DNA from: Treponema sp. | Lineage (GTDB): Bacteria; Spirochaetota; Spirochaetia; Treponematales; Treponemataceae | DNA length: 64,000 nt | Assembly (NCBI GenBank): GCA_016290995.1 | Contig: JAEEVR010000004.1 | Coordinates: 1 to 64,000, forward strand | Reading direction: 5' to 3' | Part shown: positions 1-11,800 of the stretch, piece by piece | Layout of the letters: every line of letters begins with the position of its first letter | Position numbering within the stretch: the stretch's first letter is position 1 | The notes under the pieces: generated by a model | Told to the model about the DNA's origin: nothing | What the model saw: the letters and a program-made list of their open reading frames with translations, nothing else | Database searches by the model: none | Translations under genes and position numbers: made by a program

Positions 1-338
1 TCAGCGACGGCGGCCGCGTTACAGTTAAGGTAAACGGCGAGACGACTCCGACAGAAGTCGGCCAAATCGAGCTTTACCGCTTTCCAAACGAGGGCGGCCT
101 TAAGGCTTTGGGCGACAGCTTGTACAAAGTCACAAACGCTTCGGGCGACCCGATCGCAAACCGCCCTGGTATTGACGGAATGGGAATCGTTAAGCACAAG
201 TTTTTGGAAATGTCAAACGTCAGCGTCGTGAACGAAATGGTTCAGATGATTGTCGCCCAGCGCGCCTACGAGTTCAACTCAAAGGCCGTCCAGACAAGCG
301 ACAGCATGCTTAGCACAGCCGCTAACCTTAAGCGCTGA
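1..338 (+). CDS. flgG: Flagellar distal rod protein FlgG, C-terminal part (partial)
   Basis: An open frame runs in from the left edge and gives the last 112 residues of FlgG, the distal rod protein that links the flagellar rod to the hook. The visible part has the family pattern IELYRFPNEGGL followed by the conserved C-terminal helix with MIVAQRAYEFNSKAVQTSD and a final SAANLKR, the D0 segment that packs into the rod. The full protein is usually about 264 residues, so roughly 150 residues lie outside the window. The next gene, 24 bp downstream, is a rod-binding protein, as expected for a flagellar rod operon. In spirochaetes the rod anchors periplasmic flagella. FlgF is a close paralogue, but the C-terminal pattern fits FlgG better. 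Confidence 0.93.
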   Translation, partial: SDGGRVTVKVNGETTPTEVGQIELYRFPNEGGLKALGDSLYKVTNASGDPIANRPGIDGMGIVKHKFLEMSNVSVVNEMVQMIVAQRAYEFNSKAVQTSDSMLSTAANLKR

Positions 339-362
339 CATAAGGGTGGGGAGGAATAAGAA

Positions 363-893
363 ATGACGGGAATAGACAAGATCGGAACGATGACTCAAAG
401 CAACGCTGTGATTCAAAACGCGCTGCATAAAAACCAGTCAAACAAGTTTGCGAATCTGTTAAAGGCCGCGCAAGAAAAGCAGGCCGCGCCTTCTGGGCTT
501 GCGAACAATCCCGACTATTCCCACATTTCCTCCGAGCAAGTGATTCCCGAAGGCCGCCTTAACGGCGACTTTAAGACAGGCTTTGACAAAACGTTCACCA
601 GCGCCGCCGACAAAAACGCCGCTCCCCAAGGCGCGGCCGCCAACGGAAACGTTCGTCCCTCCGACAAAAAAATAGACAAAACCTCAAAGCTCTACGAAAA
701 ATCTATGGAGCTTGAATCCTTCTTTGTAAAGATGATGGTCGACTCAATGAGAAAGACCGTCCACTCAGCCACAAAAGATTCCTTCGCCAAGAGCATGTAC
801 CAAGACATGCTTTACGACGAGTACACGACAAGCCTTACAAAGCAGGCGGGCTTTGGCCTTGCCGACCAAATCTACTTGGAGCTTTCGCGCTAA
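363..893 (+). CDS. flgJ: Short FlgJ-type rod-binding protein
   Basis: This 176-residue protein carries a rod-binding domain (PF10135 type) at about residues 110-175, seen in LYEKSMELESFFVKMMVDSM and ending in GFGLADQIYLELSR. In enteric FlgJ this domain caps the growing rod in the periplasm and is fused to a C-terminal muramidase. No muramidase is present here, which is the usual spirochaetal form, so wall clearance for the rod must come from another enzyme. Residues 1-105 are polar, Ala/Asn/Lys-rich and probably disordered. The ATG at 363 follows a strong Shine-Dalgarno site, gggaggaa at 349-356. It sits 24 bp after flgG and is surely co-transcribed. Its stop overlaps the convergent tpsB stop by 4 bp. 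Confidence 0.88.
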   Translation: MTGIDKIGTMTQSNAVIQNALHKNQSNKFANLLKAAQEKQAAPSGLANNPDYSHISSEQVIPEGRLNGDFKTGFDKTFTSAADKNAAPQGAAANGNVRPSDKKIDKTSKLYEKSMELESFFVKMMVDSMRKTVHSATKDSFAKSMYQDMLYDEYTTSLTKQAGFGLADQIYLELSR

Positions 894-2755
894 TTTTCTG
901 GGGCTTCCTGAACTTCCTGAACTTCCTGAACCTTGGCGGCTTTAAGCTTTCTTTCTTTTCTTTGCTTTATTAGCGATGAGATAAAGTCAAAGTCGGGGGT
1001 GACTCTCGCTTCGATATGGAATTTCGCTATTTGATTTTTTTCTTCGTGGCTGTTCTTCATTAGAGGGAATGCCAATGAGGCTTTGACATTAACGTCTTTT
1101 GGAAGGTCAAACTTAAGGCCAAAGCCCAAGCTCATAAGAAAGTCATTCTTGTCGATGCCTTCCGCGCCCTTGCCCGTTCCCTTGTACGGAAAAATTCCCG
1201 CGTGGTCGGCGAACACAAAGCCTTTCGCATAGGTTCCCACAAAAGGATATTCCTTTGTCTTTTCTTTGTTTCTTATCGTTTTTGGCGCGATTGGAAAACT
1301 CAGTTCGGCGCTAAAAATATATCCGTTTTTCCCTAAAAGCAAGCCCTCCGAGTATCCTCTGACTGTCGCGATTCCGCCCGCGGTCATTTGGTCTATGGAC
1401 GGAATGACGTTTTTGCCGGGAATTGCCTGGTAGCTGCCTTTAAAAGTTCCTATTAGGCTATGTCCAAAATCCTGAATTCTAAGAACGCTGCCGTCTAACT
1501 TAAAATAATTTGAGTCGCTGTCAAACGCTGGGAAGGAATAACCTACGTTTTGAGTAAAATACCAAATGCCTCTTTTTGTGTCCAATCTAAAGGACAGGCC
1601 TGTTTGCAGCGTTGTGACATTGTTTTTGAACAAATCCACTCCGTCAAAACTTGTTACAGACCTTTTGTAAGCGATGGACGACGAGCCTGTCAATTCCATC
1701 CATGTCTTGCGTAAAAACGGACGCGTGTAATACAAGGAATAGTTTTGCGAGCGGCTTTTGATGTTGAAAATCTTGTAATCTCCATGGCCTATTTTTGTGT
1801 TGCTGGACGAAAAGCTAAATCCAATTCTGTCATCCATTTTTGTTATGGGAATGTTGTAGTCAGCAAAGGGAGTTATCAAGCATGAGTTAAAATACGCTCC
1901 AATGGTAAGCTTGTCTCTCATTCCAAACAAACTGTCGTCTTGAAACGTCAAGCCAAAACGGTTTTTTCCTATCGTGGATCTTCCCGCGTTGTCGTATAAA
2001 AGCGAGACATGGAAGGGCAGCTTTTCACTGACTTTAACGTCAACGTCTGTCGTTCCCATTTGGCTTTTGCCTGGAGCCAAAACGCTGTTAAGCGAAACGC
2101 CTTCGTTGTAGCGGTTGAACAGCGTCATGTTTTGTTCAAGTTGCCGAAGGTTAAAAACGCTGCCTTTCTTAATGTTCAACCTGTCTTCGATGTATTTTTT
2201 TCGAGTCCATTTGTTTCCTTCATAGCTTGTGTCGCCGATTTTTCCTTCGAGCAATTCGATTCTTAAGGTTTCGTCTTCTATAGTTTGCTCAGGCAAATAC
2301 GCCCTTGCGGTTACAAAGCCTTTCTCAAGGTAAAGCTTGTTTATCTTGTCAAGGAGCTCTTGCAATTCCTCAAATGTTAAATTTGTTTGGTTGTACGGCT
2401 CTACAATCGCGTTTATTTCTTTTTCCGTTAAAATCGCCGACGGAGAGACCAAAATCTTTTCTATGTATACTCCGGCCGTGTCAAATTCTTCCAATCTTGC
2501 CTTTTCGCTTTCATCCATTATTTTTTTTTCAGTGTCAGGCGTTGTTTCTTCTTCTTTTTCCTCTTTCTGCTTTTCGTAATTTTGAAAGTCTTCCTGCACT
2601 TGTTTTTCGAGTTGCTGTTGTTTTAGGATTTCCAAGTCGTGATTGTTGATTTCGCCTGCCTGAGGAATGCCGCTTGGCAATTCGGCCGGCTCTGAGAACA
2701 AAGGTGTCAGCATAATAATGCTGCAGGCAAAAATTGCAATGGATATCTTTGTCAT
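890..2755 (-). CDS. TpsB-type outer membrane transporter of two-partner secretion (ShlB/FhaC family)
   Basis: This 621-residue protein is an outer membrane beta-barrel that would export the adhesin encoded divergently next door. It has a signal peptide (about residues 1-21), a charged Gln/Lys/Glu-rich linker to about residue 90, a POTRA domain (about 95-170; VEPYNQTNLTFEELQELLDK and GFVTARAYLP), and a ShlB-type barrel from about 240. The barrel carries the lid-loop signature VRGYSEGLLLGKNGY of the Omp85/TpsB superfamily. Length is in the family range (550-600) plus an odd tail: after the expected last strand, ending PDFDF, about 30 further charged residues follow, finishing in a triple VQE repeat. 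TpsB proteins normally end on the last strand. GGAGAG lies 4 bp before the ATG. Confidence 0.9.
   Translation of the reverse strand: MTKISIAIFACSIIMLTPLFSEPAELPSGIPQAGEINNHDLEILKQQQLEKQVQEDFQNYEKQKEEKEEETTPDTEKKIMDESEKARLEEFDTAGVYIEKILVSPSAILTEKEINAIVEPYNQTNLTFEELQELLDKINKLYLEKGFVTARAYLPEQTIEDETLRIELLEGKIGDTSYEGNKWTRKKYIEDRLNIKKGSVFNLRQLEQNMTLFNRYNEGVSLNSVLAPGKSQMGTTDVDVKVSEKLPFHVSLLYDNAGRSTIGKNRFGLTFQDDSLFGMRDKLTIGAYFNSCLITPFADYNIPITKMDDRIGFSFSSSNTKIGHGDYKIFNIKSRSQNYSLYYTRPFLRKTWMELTGSSSIAYKRSVTSFDGVDLFKNNVTTLQTGLSFRLDTKRGIWYFTQNVGYSFPAFDSDSNYFKLDGSVLRIQDFGHSLIGTFKGSYQAIPGKNVIPSIDQMTAGGIATVRGYSEGLLLGKNGYIFSAELSFPIAPKTIRNKEKTKEYPFVGTYAKGFVFADHAGIFPYKGTGKGAEGIDKNDFLMSLGFGLKFDLPKDVNVKASLAFPLMKNSHEEKNQIAKFHIEARVTPDFDFISSLIKQRKERKLKAAKVQEVQEVQEAPEN
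904..930. repeat. Three perfect 9-bp tandem repeats at the 3' end of tpsB
   Basis: The unit cttcctgaa occurs at 904-912, 913-921 and 922-930. On the coding (minus) strand it encodes the repeated VQE tail of the TpsB protein. Copy-number change would lengthen or shorten the tail by three residues without a frameshift. Confidence 0.85.
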
Positions 2756-2785
2756 TCGCTCTCCAAAATTGAGTTGACTATTGGG

Positions 2786-2814
2786 TTGACTTATATAATA
2801 TTGTGTTATATACT
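2786..2814 (+). promoter_or_regulatory. Predicted sigma70 promoter of tpsA, interlocked with the tpsB promoter
   Basis: TTGACT at 2786-2791, a 17-bp spacer and TATACT at 2809-2814. The start point would fall near 2821, only about 4 nt before the ATG at 2825, and there is no Shine-Dalgarno site. A second TTGACT at 2774-2779 forms a direct repeat with the -35. A TATAAT at 2794-2799 is an alternative -10 but has no well-spaced -35. Confidence 0.5.
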
Positions 2815-2823
2815 ATATGTCAA
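2795..2823 (-). promoter_or_regulatory. Predicted sigma70 promoter of tpsB
   Basis: Read on the minus strand there is a perfect -35 TTGACA (plus-strand 2818-2823), a 17-bp spacer and TATTAT (2795-2800). Transcription would start near 2788 and give a leader of about 33 nt holding the GGAGAG ribosome site. The -10 box lies inside the region occupied by the opposing tpsA promoter. Confidence 0.6.
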
Positions 2824-2824
2824 T

Positions 2825-5800
2825 ATGATTAGAGAGTCTATTAATAAATTTACCGCCTCATTGTTGTGCGTGTGCATGTTTGCCATGAACGCGCCTGTCG
2901 CCCTTTTTGCAGACGAGTTTATTACAGGCGTTGACCCTTCAGGAAACACTTACAATATTGAAGCCGAAAAAATTTCAGGCGACACCGGCTTCAGGCATTA
3001 TGACAACTTTTACCTGCAAAATGACTATGTCGCAAACCTCATTTATAAGGACAGTTACTCAAAATTTGTAAACTTGGTTGACAGCCAAATTACTATTGAT
3101 GGCATAGTCAACACTATGAAGGGCGGCAATTTTTACAACGGACACGCCATCTTTGTTTCGCCAAACGGCATGGTGGTCGGCTCGTCAGGCTTTTTAAATG
3201 TCGGCTCATTGTCAGTTCTCACTCCCTCTCAAGACAAATTCAACGATTTTAAGTCCGAGTACTTTAAGTCCGCGTACAATTTATCTTCTTATGTTGTCGG
3301 CGGCAGCGGTTACAATGGATTGATAACTGATTCCCACGGAAACATTGTCATCAACGGAAAGATTCTGTCCCGCGGCGATGTCAATCTGTTTGGCGACACA
3401 ATCGCGATACAGGGCTTGGATGGCAACAAGGCGGGAATCGTCGCCGGTTGGCAAGACTCAAATACAAGCTTTTCCGATTTGCAAAGCGCCAAGAACACAT
3501 TCAACAGCCTTGTCTCAAACAATATAACTGACGCCACAAATTTCGCGCTAAAAGACGGCAAGATAAAGATTGTCGCGGGCTATAAAGAATTGGATGAAAA
3601 CAACAAGCCTGACGGCATAGCGAAAAAGGCTGAGGTGACAATAGAGAACGCCCAGATTGGCGCAAGCGAAGTTGAAGTCAAGGCAAACTCAACGCGAGAG
3701 TTCACGACGTTTGACATTTCTGACTCGAACAATGACGGCTCCGTTTATGACACTGCCAACGCTAGCGACGCGATATCCTCTAAAATCACAATTAAGGATT
3801 CCAGCGTCGCGGGCGAAAGCGTCGACATTGCGGCTACATCGCAGGCAGCCTTGAGCAGGGACATTAATGTGTCCATTCCTACAGTTTTTTTGTGGCTTTA
3901 TGACGACGTCGACGACGCTAAAATCGCCGATTTTTTTGACGGCGGAATATATGACGGCTTTGAGGGGGCCAGGACAAGCGCCGTTATAGACATTGTTGAT
4001 TCCGCGATTCAGGCAACCAAGAATGATTTGTCAATCACAAGCTCGGCAATATCAAATACAAGCATATCTTCAATGGTAGGCGAAGTCATTCCTCACATAT
4101 TTTATGGTTACGGCACTAAAACTGAATCTAAAATCAACATTAAAAATTCTTCATTAAAGGCGAAAAATGACGTCGTGTTAAACGCGCTCTCGCAAAACGT
4201 AATGCAAGCCGCTATCGCAAACAACGGCGCTGTTTCAATCCAGGCACAAAATGCGTATGACTTTGCTTTTGCAAGAAACTCTACATCCGCCGACACAAAA
4301 ATTACGATAGACCACTCGACTGTGGAAGGACATGACGTGTCTGCTTTGGCATTAGCGTATAATAAATTAAAAAACAAGGTTGACCTAAGAGCGCTTATAG
4401 GCGCGAACGATTTTGCAAATTATGGCCAAAATGGCCAGGAAGGACAAGGCGGCTCCGGCGCTGTTGCTGACGTGTTGATGAATGACACTGACATTCAATC
4501 CGCAGTGGAGGTGTTGAATGGCAGCTCCGTAACAGCGTCTAATGATGTTACGTTAAATGCGTATAATATTAACGAAGTGAATAACAATGTCACATCAAAA
4601 ACTCTGGATCCAACTGGCTATCAAAAACAGTATGAGAACCCAGACGGATGGTGGCATAAATTTTTGAACAAGACTCGCGTTCTTGGCGGAGAAATTAAAC
4701 AATGGACAAACTTTTCTTTTGGCGAAATTAGGAACCTGTTTAGCAATAAGATTAACAACACTAAAAATATCTGGAACCACAGCATTGATGATGGCCTGGA
4801 CAAAAAGGCTTCGTTCCAAGTTGGAGCGGGCGCGCTTTTTAACAATTCAAAAACGACAAATAATGTAATTATCAATAATTCGACAATTAACGCAGGCAAA
4901 GACATCAACATAAAAGCCCACACAGTTGACCTTACCGCAAATGTGGCGGCGGCTCTTGCCAAGCAAGCGGATGCCGCGAAAGTTGGCGGAGCCTTTTCTT
5001 TCTCATTAAATGACCAGCAGAATGACAATAAGGTTGACATTATTGATTCCATTGTAAAAACTTCAGGCTCCGGATCAACAATAAATGTGGATTCAATTGT
5101 TGAGCTTCCCTCCCAGCAAGGCACGCTTGGTGTTTCAATGAAATTTCCGGAAGCTGTTGCAAAAATCATAAATAAAGCCGGTTATGGAATTGGCAAGTCC
5201 ATTGGCGTTAATACTTACGATGATGAGAATTGGAAGGGTGATTTAACGCTTGGCATGGACTTTAATTTTGGAGCGCAAGACAATTTGAAATTTGGCTTTC
5301 ATTCGCCTGGTCAAGACGCTCCGTCTTCTGGCGTTATTCCAGACATTGGCATATTTGGCTTTTTCAACAACTTTGCCATCGCGTCTGCGGCTGGTGAAAA
5401 GGTCGGCCTGTCAGGCGCTGTGGCTATAAATAATATTGACAATAATTCGGATATAAATGTTACGAACTCAACTATAGAGAAGGTAGACGCTTTCACCAAG
5501 AACGGCGGCATTTATATGAATTCTGTCGTCTCCGCATCTGTGCATGACGCGATAGATTTTATTGGTTCAGTTTCCATTTTGCTTGTTTCCAGCCTTAAAG
5601 ATTGGCAAAATGCAAGCGGAGCTACGGCAATTGGCGGCTCTGTCCTTGTTCAAAATTTTAATAACAATGCAAGAACAACGGTAGACAACTCCGCGATAGA
5701 CGCAAAAGGCGGCAATTTGGAATTAAATTCCGCGGCAGAGCAAGCTTATTTGAATTTGCTTACGCCGGGCGGCAAAGCCAATACCGTTGGTGTCGTTGGA

Positions 5801-8800
5801 GCGATTAGCGTTCAGAGCATAAAAGGAACGACAAGTTCAACTGTAAAAGGCAACTCAACCTTAAATGCCGGCAATATAAGCGTCAGCTCCGGCAAAGCCA
5901 AAGCCGCCCTTTCCAAAAAGAACACTGACATTGCGGAAGACAGCATACATTTATTGGACGACGAGGGCAAATTTAGTTTGGGAGAAGCAAGAGAGGTCAA
6001 AGACCATGTAACGACAGCTGCGTTTGACGGCTCTCTTGTAACGCAGTCGCAGTCAGGCCAGGACCCGTCTTCTTTTGGCGTTGCCGTTGGCGCCAGCGTT
6101 ATTGTAAAAACCATAGACAGAACTGTAAAGACTTCGATTGTCGATTCCGTTTTGACTGCTAATAAAAAAATAGATGTTGCCTCTACTTCTTACAATAAAG
6201 ACTTTATAGTAACAGTTGCGGCGGCCCATGTCGGCGGCGTTTCAACGGACAGGGCAAGACAGGAGCAGGCAAATCAAAACGCCAATAACGGCAATCAAAA
6301 CCCGCAGGCAGAAGACCAGCCGCAGGAAATGCAAGATGTCGGCAACTGGATGAACATAATGGACAACGCCGGTCCAGACGCCGAAGACGTTATGAACTTG
6401 AACAATTTGTTCAACGAAAACAACCCCAACCAGCAAGGCGCCGCAAACGCGCAGGGGCAAGCCGGCGGCAACCAGCAGATGGCCCAAGGCGTCGCCAACC
6501 CTCAAAACGCAACCAATAATTTTTCACTGGCGTTGGCGGGCGCTGTCAGCGTTCTAAATGACGAGTCTGTGGTTCAAACCGAAATTAAAAATTCAACTTT
6601 AAGAACCGGCGACGAATTGAATGTGTCTTCCTCAAGGGATAATTTTCTCTTAAATCTCACCGGAGGCGGGGCCAGGGCCGGCAATTTCGGCGGCGGCGCC
6701 GCTGTCAATGTATATGCGGATAAAGGCGCGGCCAAATCAATAATCGAAGGGTCAATCATCGAGTTTTGGTCTGATGCTGGCTCTAACGAAAAGAAAATTA
6801 ATGTTTCGGCAACAAGCGAACACAGGATTATTGAAGCCGCGGTGGGTGTTGGCGTTGCGAAGAATGATCAAAACGGCGTAAAGGCCGCTGTCGGCGGTTC
6901 GTTCAACGCGAATACTCTTAAAGATACTACGGAAGCGAAAGTTGTCTCAACGACAATTCCCAAGAAGGATGAATCGGCAAAAGACATTGACGTTAATGTA
7001 AAGGCCGACGCTAAAACGACCATTTGGAGCGCTGGCGGCGACGCAGCCTATGCCGGCGGCAACAACAGCAGCTTCGCAGTCGGCGCAGGCGTTGCCGGCA
7101 ATATGGAGCTTATAAAGCAAACTGTAAATTCAGAGATTATAAATTCGACTTTGAGCGGCGTTAAAGATGTCGTTAATTCCGCTGAGGCTGTCTATGACAT
7201 TAATTCCATAGGCGTTGCGGCAGCCGTAGTGACAGGGGCGCAAAGCTCCTTTACAATTGACGGCGTTTTGGGGCTTGATTTTATTCAAAACAATATTTCC
7301 GCAAAGATAAAAAATTCAACGATATCTTCTTCTGGCGATGTCAAGAATAAGGCCCAGTCAACAATAAAAGGACGGACATTGACTGGCGGCGTTGATATTT
7401 CGACTGTAGACAGCAGCGCTGGCGTTGGCATTGGCGCCGTTATTGAAATTGACAACAGTAAAGTAATTGCGGAACTTTCAGATTCAAAAATACTAAAATC
7501 CAAGTCTGTTGAAGTTAGCGCGGATTCTTCTGACAAAAGGCAATTCTTGGCCGCAAACTTGGGCGTTCAAACTGGAAGCTCTAGCGTCGCAATTAACGCA
7601 AACGGAATCGTTGGAGTTATAAAAACAACCGTTAACGCCCTTGTTTCCGGCGCGAGCGAAATAAGCTCGGATGGAGACGTTAAAATTTCTTCCGTCTATG
7701 ATAACACAAACGAGGGAATAACAGCTGTCGCCAATAAAGCCGGAAAGCTTGCGCTTGGCGCGAACATCATTGCAAATTACTATGAAAACGACACAAAGTC
7801 AGAAATTTCATCTTCTTCAAAAATAAAAAAAGCGAAAAATATTGAAGTTTCCGCAAAAACAAGGGAAAAAATCGATTTAATACCTGTCGCTGCTTCAATT
7901 GCTTCCGGCGGCGCTGTTGCGGTGGCGGCGGATGTTGTGGTTAATATCATTAAAGATAAAACTGAGGCAAAAGCCGTCGGCGATTTAACCGCTACACAAA
8001 ATTTGAAAGTCGCCGCTGACGGCGAAACTACAATCAATAACAGGGGCGGAACATTGGCGCTTGACACCGGCATGAACGGCGGCGCTGTGATTGGCGGCGC
8101 CATTAATGTCGATTATATCGCAAAGATTGTTAACGCTCAGATAGGCGATAAAGATTTTAGAAGCGCCGTTAACGCGGGCGGCGTTGTATCCGCAACCGCG
8201 CTTTCTACAAATTCATTTGGCGGAACCCCTGTGAAAAAGGGCGGCGATGGTGAATACGAGCGGAAAGACATAACTTCTGACTCATATCAAGACAGCCTTG
8301 TCGGTAAAGATGGTGATGGCAAGTATAAGTTGAAGTATGACAGCGATTTTGAAAACTGGAATATGTTCTACAACCTTTCCGCTGGCGGAAGCGCCGCCGT
8401 GGCAGGAACTGTTATAGTAAAAACTATAGACAATGCCGTTAATTCCGAGATTTTAAATGCGGATGTCAACAACCCTAAGACTGTAAGGGTTATTGCAAGC
8501 GATTATTCCATTAAAAATATTATTGCCGGCGAGATAACCGCCTCCAAAAAAGGCGCTATAGGAGTTCAGACTGTCATAACGAATGACAAAAGCAAAACGA
8601 CAGCCCTTGTTACAAATTCCAACATAAAAGCAAAATCTAAAGTTGAGGAATCTAAAGTTGAGGAATCTAAAGTTGAGGTTTTGGCAAAAAACCAAAAAGA
8701 CAACAATCAGATAGTTGCTGCGGGCAGTTTTTCTCAAAACCTTTCGGTTGGCGCCAATGTTTTGGTTAACACCATAAACGATTTGGTAATGGCAAAAATT

Positions 8801-11800
8801 GATTCCTCTGAGGTAACTTCCGACGCTTTGAATGTCAATGCGGAAGAAGACATTAGCGCCACAAGAATTGTTGTTGCCGCCTCTGCAGTGGCTCAGGGCG
8901 TCGCGATAAATGTAAGCCCGCTGGTAAACTACTATGGCGATTCCAGCTCAAAAAATGACGGCGAATCAGACGAGGCTTATGAGCAAAGAAGAAAAGGCAA
9001 GACTATCGCGCAAATTTCCAATTCAACCATAAAAGACGCCAAGATTGACATTCTGGCTGACACAAATATCAAGACTTGGGATTTGGCGGTAGGCGTGGCC
9101 GGCGCGGGGGAGGGGTTTGCCGCGTCTGGCCTTGCCATTAAAAATACCTATGATACAAAAACAAAAGCGTTAATTGACAAATCCTCGACAATTAATACAG
9201 AAAAAGACATTGCTCTCAATGCCAATTCTGTCGCCAATTCGCATAATATGATTATCGGCGCTTCTGGCATAGGAATTGGGGCCGACGCGATTGTAAATGT
9301 AATAATCAATAATATGGTCTCTGAAGTCACGGCAAAAATCGACGGTTCAGAAATTGTAAAAGCGGGAAATATTTCGCTTAATGCAAATAAAGGCAAAGAA
9401 GACATATTGAAAAATTACGCTTTCTCCGCAAGCGGAACGGGAGAGGGCGCCGCTGTCGTAGCCAATGTCATGTATAACATCTATGACAACAAAGCTGCTT
9501 CGGAAATTGCAAATTCTTCCATTGTGGATTCGTATTCAATAAATGTCAACGCATTTTCGGACAGGGACTTGTATAATTACAATATTGGCGTTGCGGGAGC
9601 TGGATTAGGCGCCGCCCTTGTTGCCAACGCCATTGTAAACAATGTCAGAACTCAAACATTGGCGACGCTAGACTCTAAAGACAAGGATGTGAAAACAAGC
9701 GGCGCGTTGTCTGTCATTGCGAACGACAACACTAAAGCGGACAACACGATTGGATTTGGCGCTGGCGGAGCGGGCGCTGCCGGCGCAAACATCAACCTTT
9801 TCTATTCAGACAACCTTGCAAAGGCGGAAGTCGCTTCTACTACTGGGCAAATCCAAGCGGGCAGCGCGCAAATAAAATCAACGACGACAAACGCCATGCA
9901 AGGCGAGACAGTCGGCGTTGTCGCAGGCCTCGCGGGAATCGCAGGCGATGTTGAAGTTATTAGACTTGGAAAGGCGGCTAATTATACAGACTCAGATACC
10001 GCCAGCGGCATTGATAAAGCCAATCAAAACACAAAGACCGCCTATGACAAGGCAATGGGAAGCGACGCAAAATATTACGACCCCGCAGACTCGTCAAAGG
10101 TTGAGACTGGTTCTGTTGCAAGAGTGAGCGGAAAGTTAAAAAGCCAAAACGATGTTACCGTAAAAGCGGAAAGCAAAGTAAAAGGCTTTGGAAAGGATGA
10201 AATTCTAAAATTGGACAATGTCGATGCTTCCGTGGGAATCGCCAACGTGAATGTTGGAGTCAAAAAAGTGAAGGTTGCGAACAATACAATCGCGGAGATT
10301 ATTGGCGGAACTGTTGAAAGCCAAGCCGGCAAGGTTACTGTCGACGCAAAAAGCGCCGCAAAGGTTCAAATAGATTCTACTGATGTCAAAATCTCAGGCG
10401 TTGAGGTTTCTGGCGGAAGCGAAGTGTATGACAATTCTTCAAACACTGTCGCCCAAATCGTGGATTCAACTGTAACAGGCGATGGGGTTGACGTTCTTTC
10501 AAAATCGACAAGCCATGGAAAAATCAACGCTGTTCATAGAGTTGGCGCGGTAGGCAATGTTGTGGGCGTTGATTTGTCTGAAGCGACTGACAAAAACAAC
10601 ACAAGCGCCTTGATTTCTGGAGCCGCAAACATTGACGCCAAGACTGGCAAGCTGTCTGTCCACGCAACAGCGGACACAGATTTAGAGTCAAAGAAAGACA
10701 CTGTTAAGGTTGAAGTAGTGTCGCTGGTCAATGTCGCTAAGAATATAGTCAATGCAAGCTCTGTTACACAAGCGCTTATAAAAAATGTTACGGGTGAAAT
10801 TAACGCGAAGGGAATCGACATAGTCTCTGATTATAATAAAATGTCCGCTTACGCTAGTTCAAATATAACTTCTGTTTCCGCGGCGGACGTTGCCAACTGG
10901 ACAAAAGGCGGAGCTGTCATGAACGCTACATTTAACTCTGGCATTGACAGTCCTGCCGGCCTAGAAATAGTAAATGACGGCCAAACTTTAATAGAAACTG
11001 CAAAAAGTCTTGGCTCTGAAAAAATAAGCGCAAAAGGTGTCATCAACAAGACTTCTGTCGAATTGGTCAACTTTTACGCAGGAACCTTTGCCGAAGCAGA
11101 AAATACAGCCAAGTCAAACACATTCTTAAAAGCAAAAGACCATAGAGCCAAGTCCCTTTTAATTGACGCCATGCTTGATTCTGTGTCGGACGCTTATCTT
11201 GATGACGAGATGTATTCATTATTGGATGTTAACTGCCTCGGAACGGACGCTAAAAATACAAGCAAGTTGAATCTTGAAGTCGCCGGAAAAAATTCAATAG
11301 AGAATACTGCTGTAATAAACGCAATAAATAAGGCAGATGCAAAATCTAATTTGGCGGCAATAGGCGTCGGCGTTGCGGTTAGCGGCTTAAGGGTGCGAGT
11401 AAACTCTGAGGTGTCGGCGGATACTTTGGCCGATATAGGCGGCGACTTTAGCTTTGACAGCGCTGACATCTCTGTCAATACAAAAAGAAATTCCGTTATG
11501 AGCAAGGGAGCCAAATCGGGCGGCTTTATAAGTGTTGCTGATGCAGAGGCGGCAAACATTCTTAAGGGAAAATCGGAATTAAATATTAAAGGCTTTGATA
11601 ATGACCTGTCAAAAAATAATAAATTATCTATAACAAATGAGGCAAACAATACATTTGAAATTACTTCATCTGGCAGTACTGGCGGATTTATTGATATTAG
11701 TGATGGAGACAAAGTAACCTCCACTTTGAATTCTAGCGTTGTAACAAATGTTATCGACTCAGAAATCAATTCCAATAAAAAGGTGTCTATAGAGACTAAA

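Noticed and set aside
2774..2824. TTG at 2774 as the tpsA start
   Set aside because: It would place 17 extra residues before a complete signal peptide and put the coding start inside the promoter.
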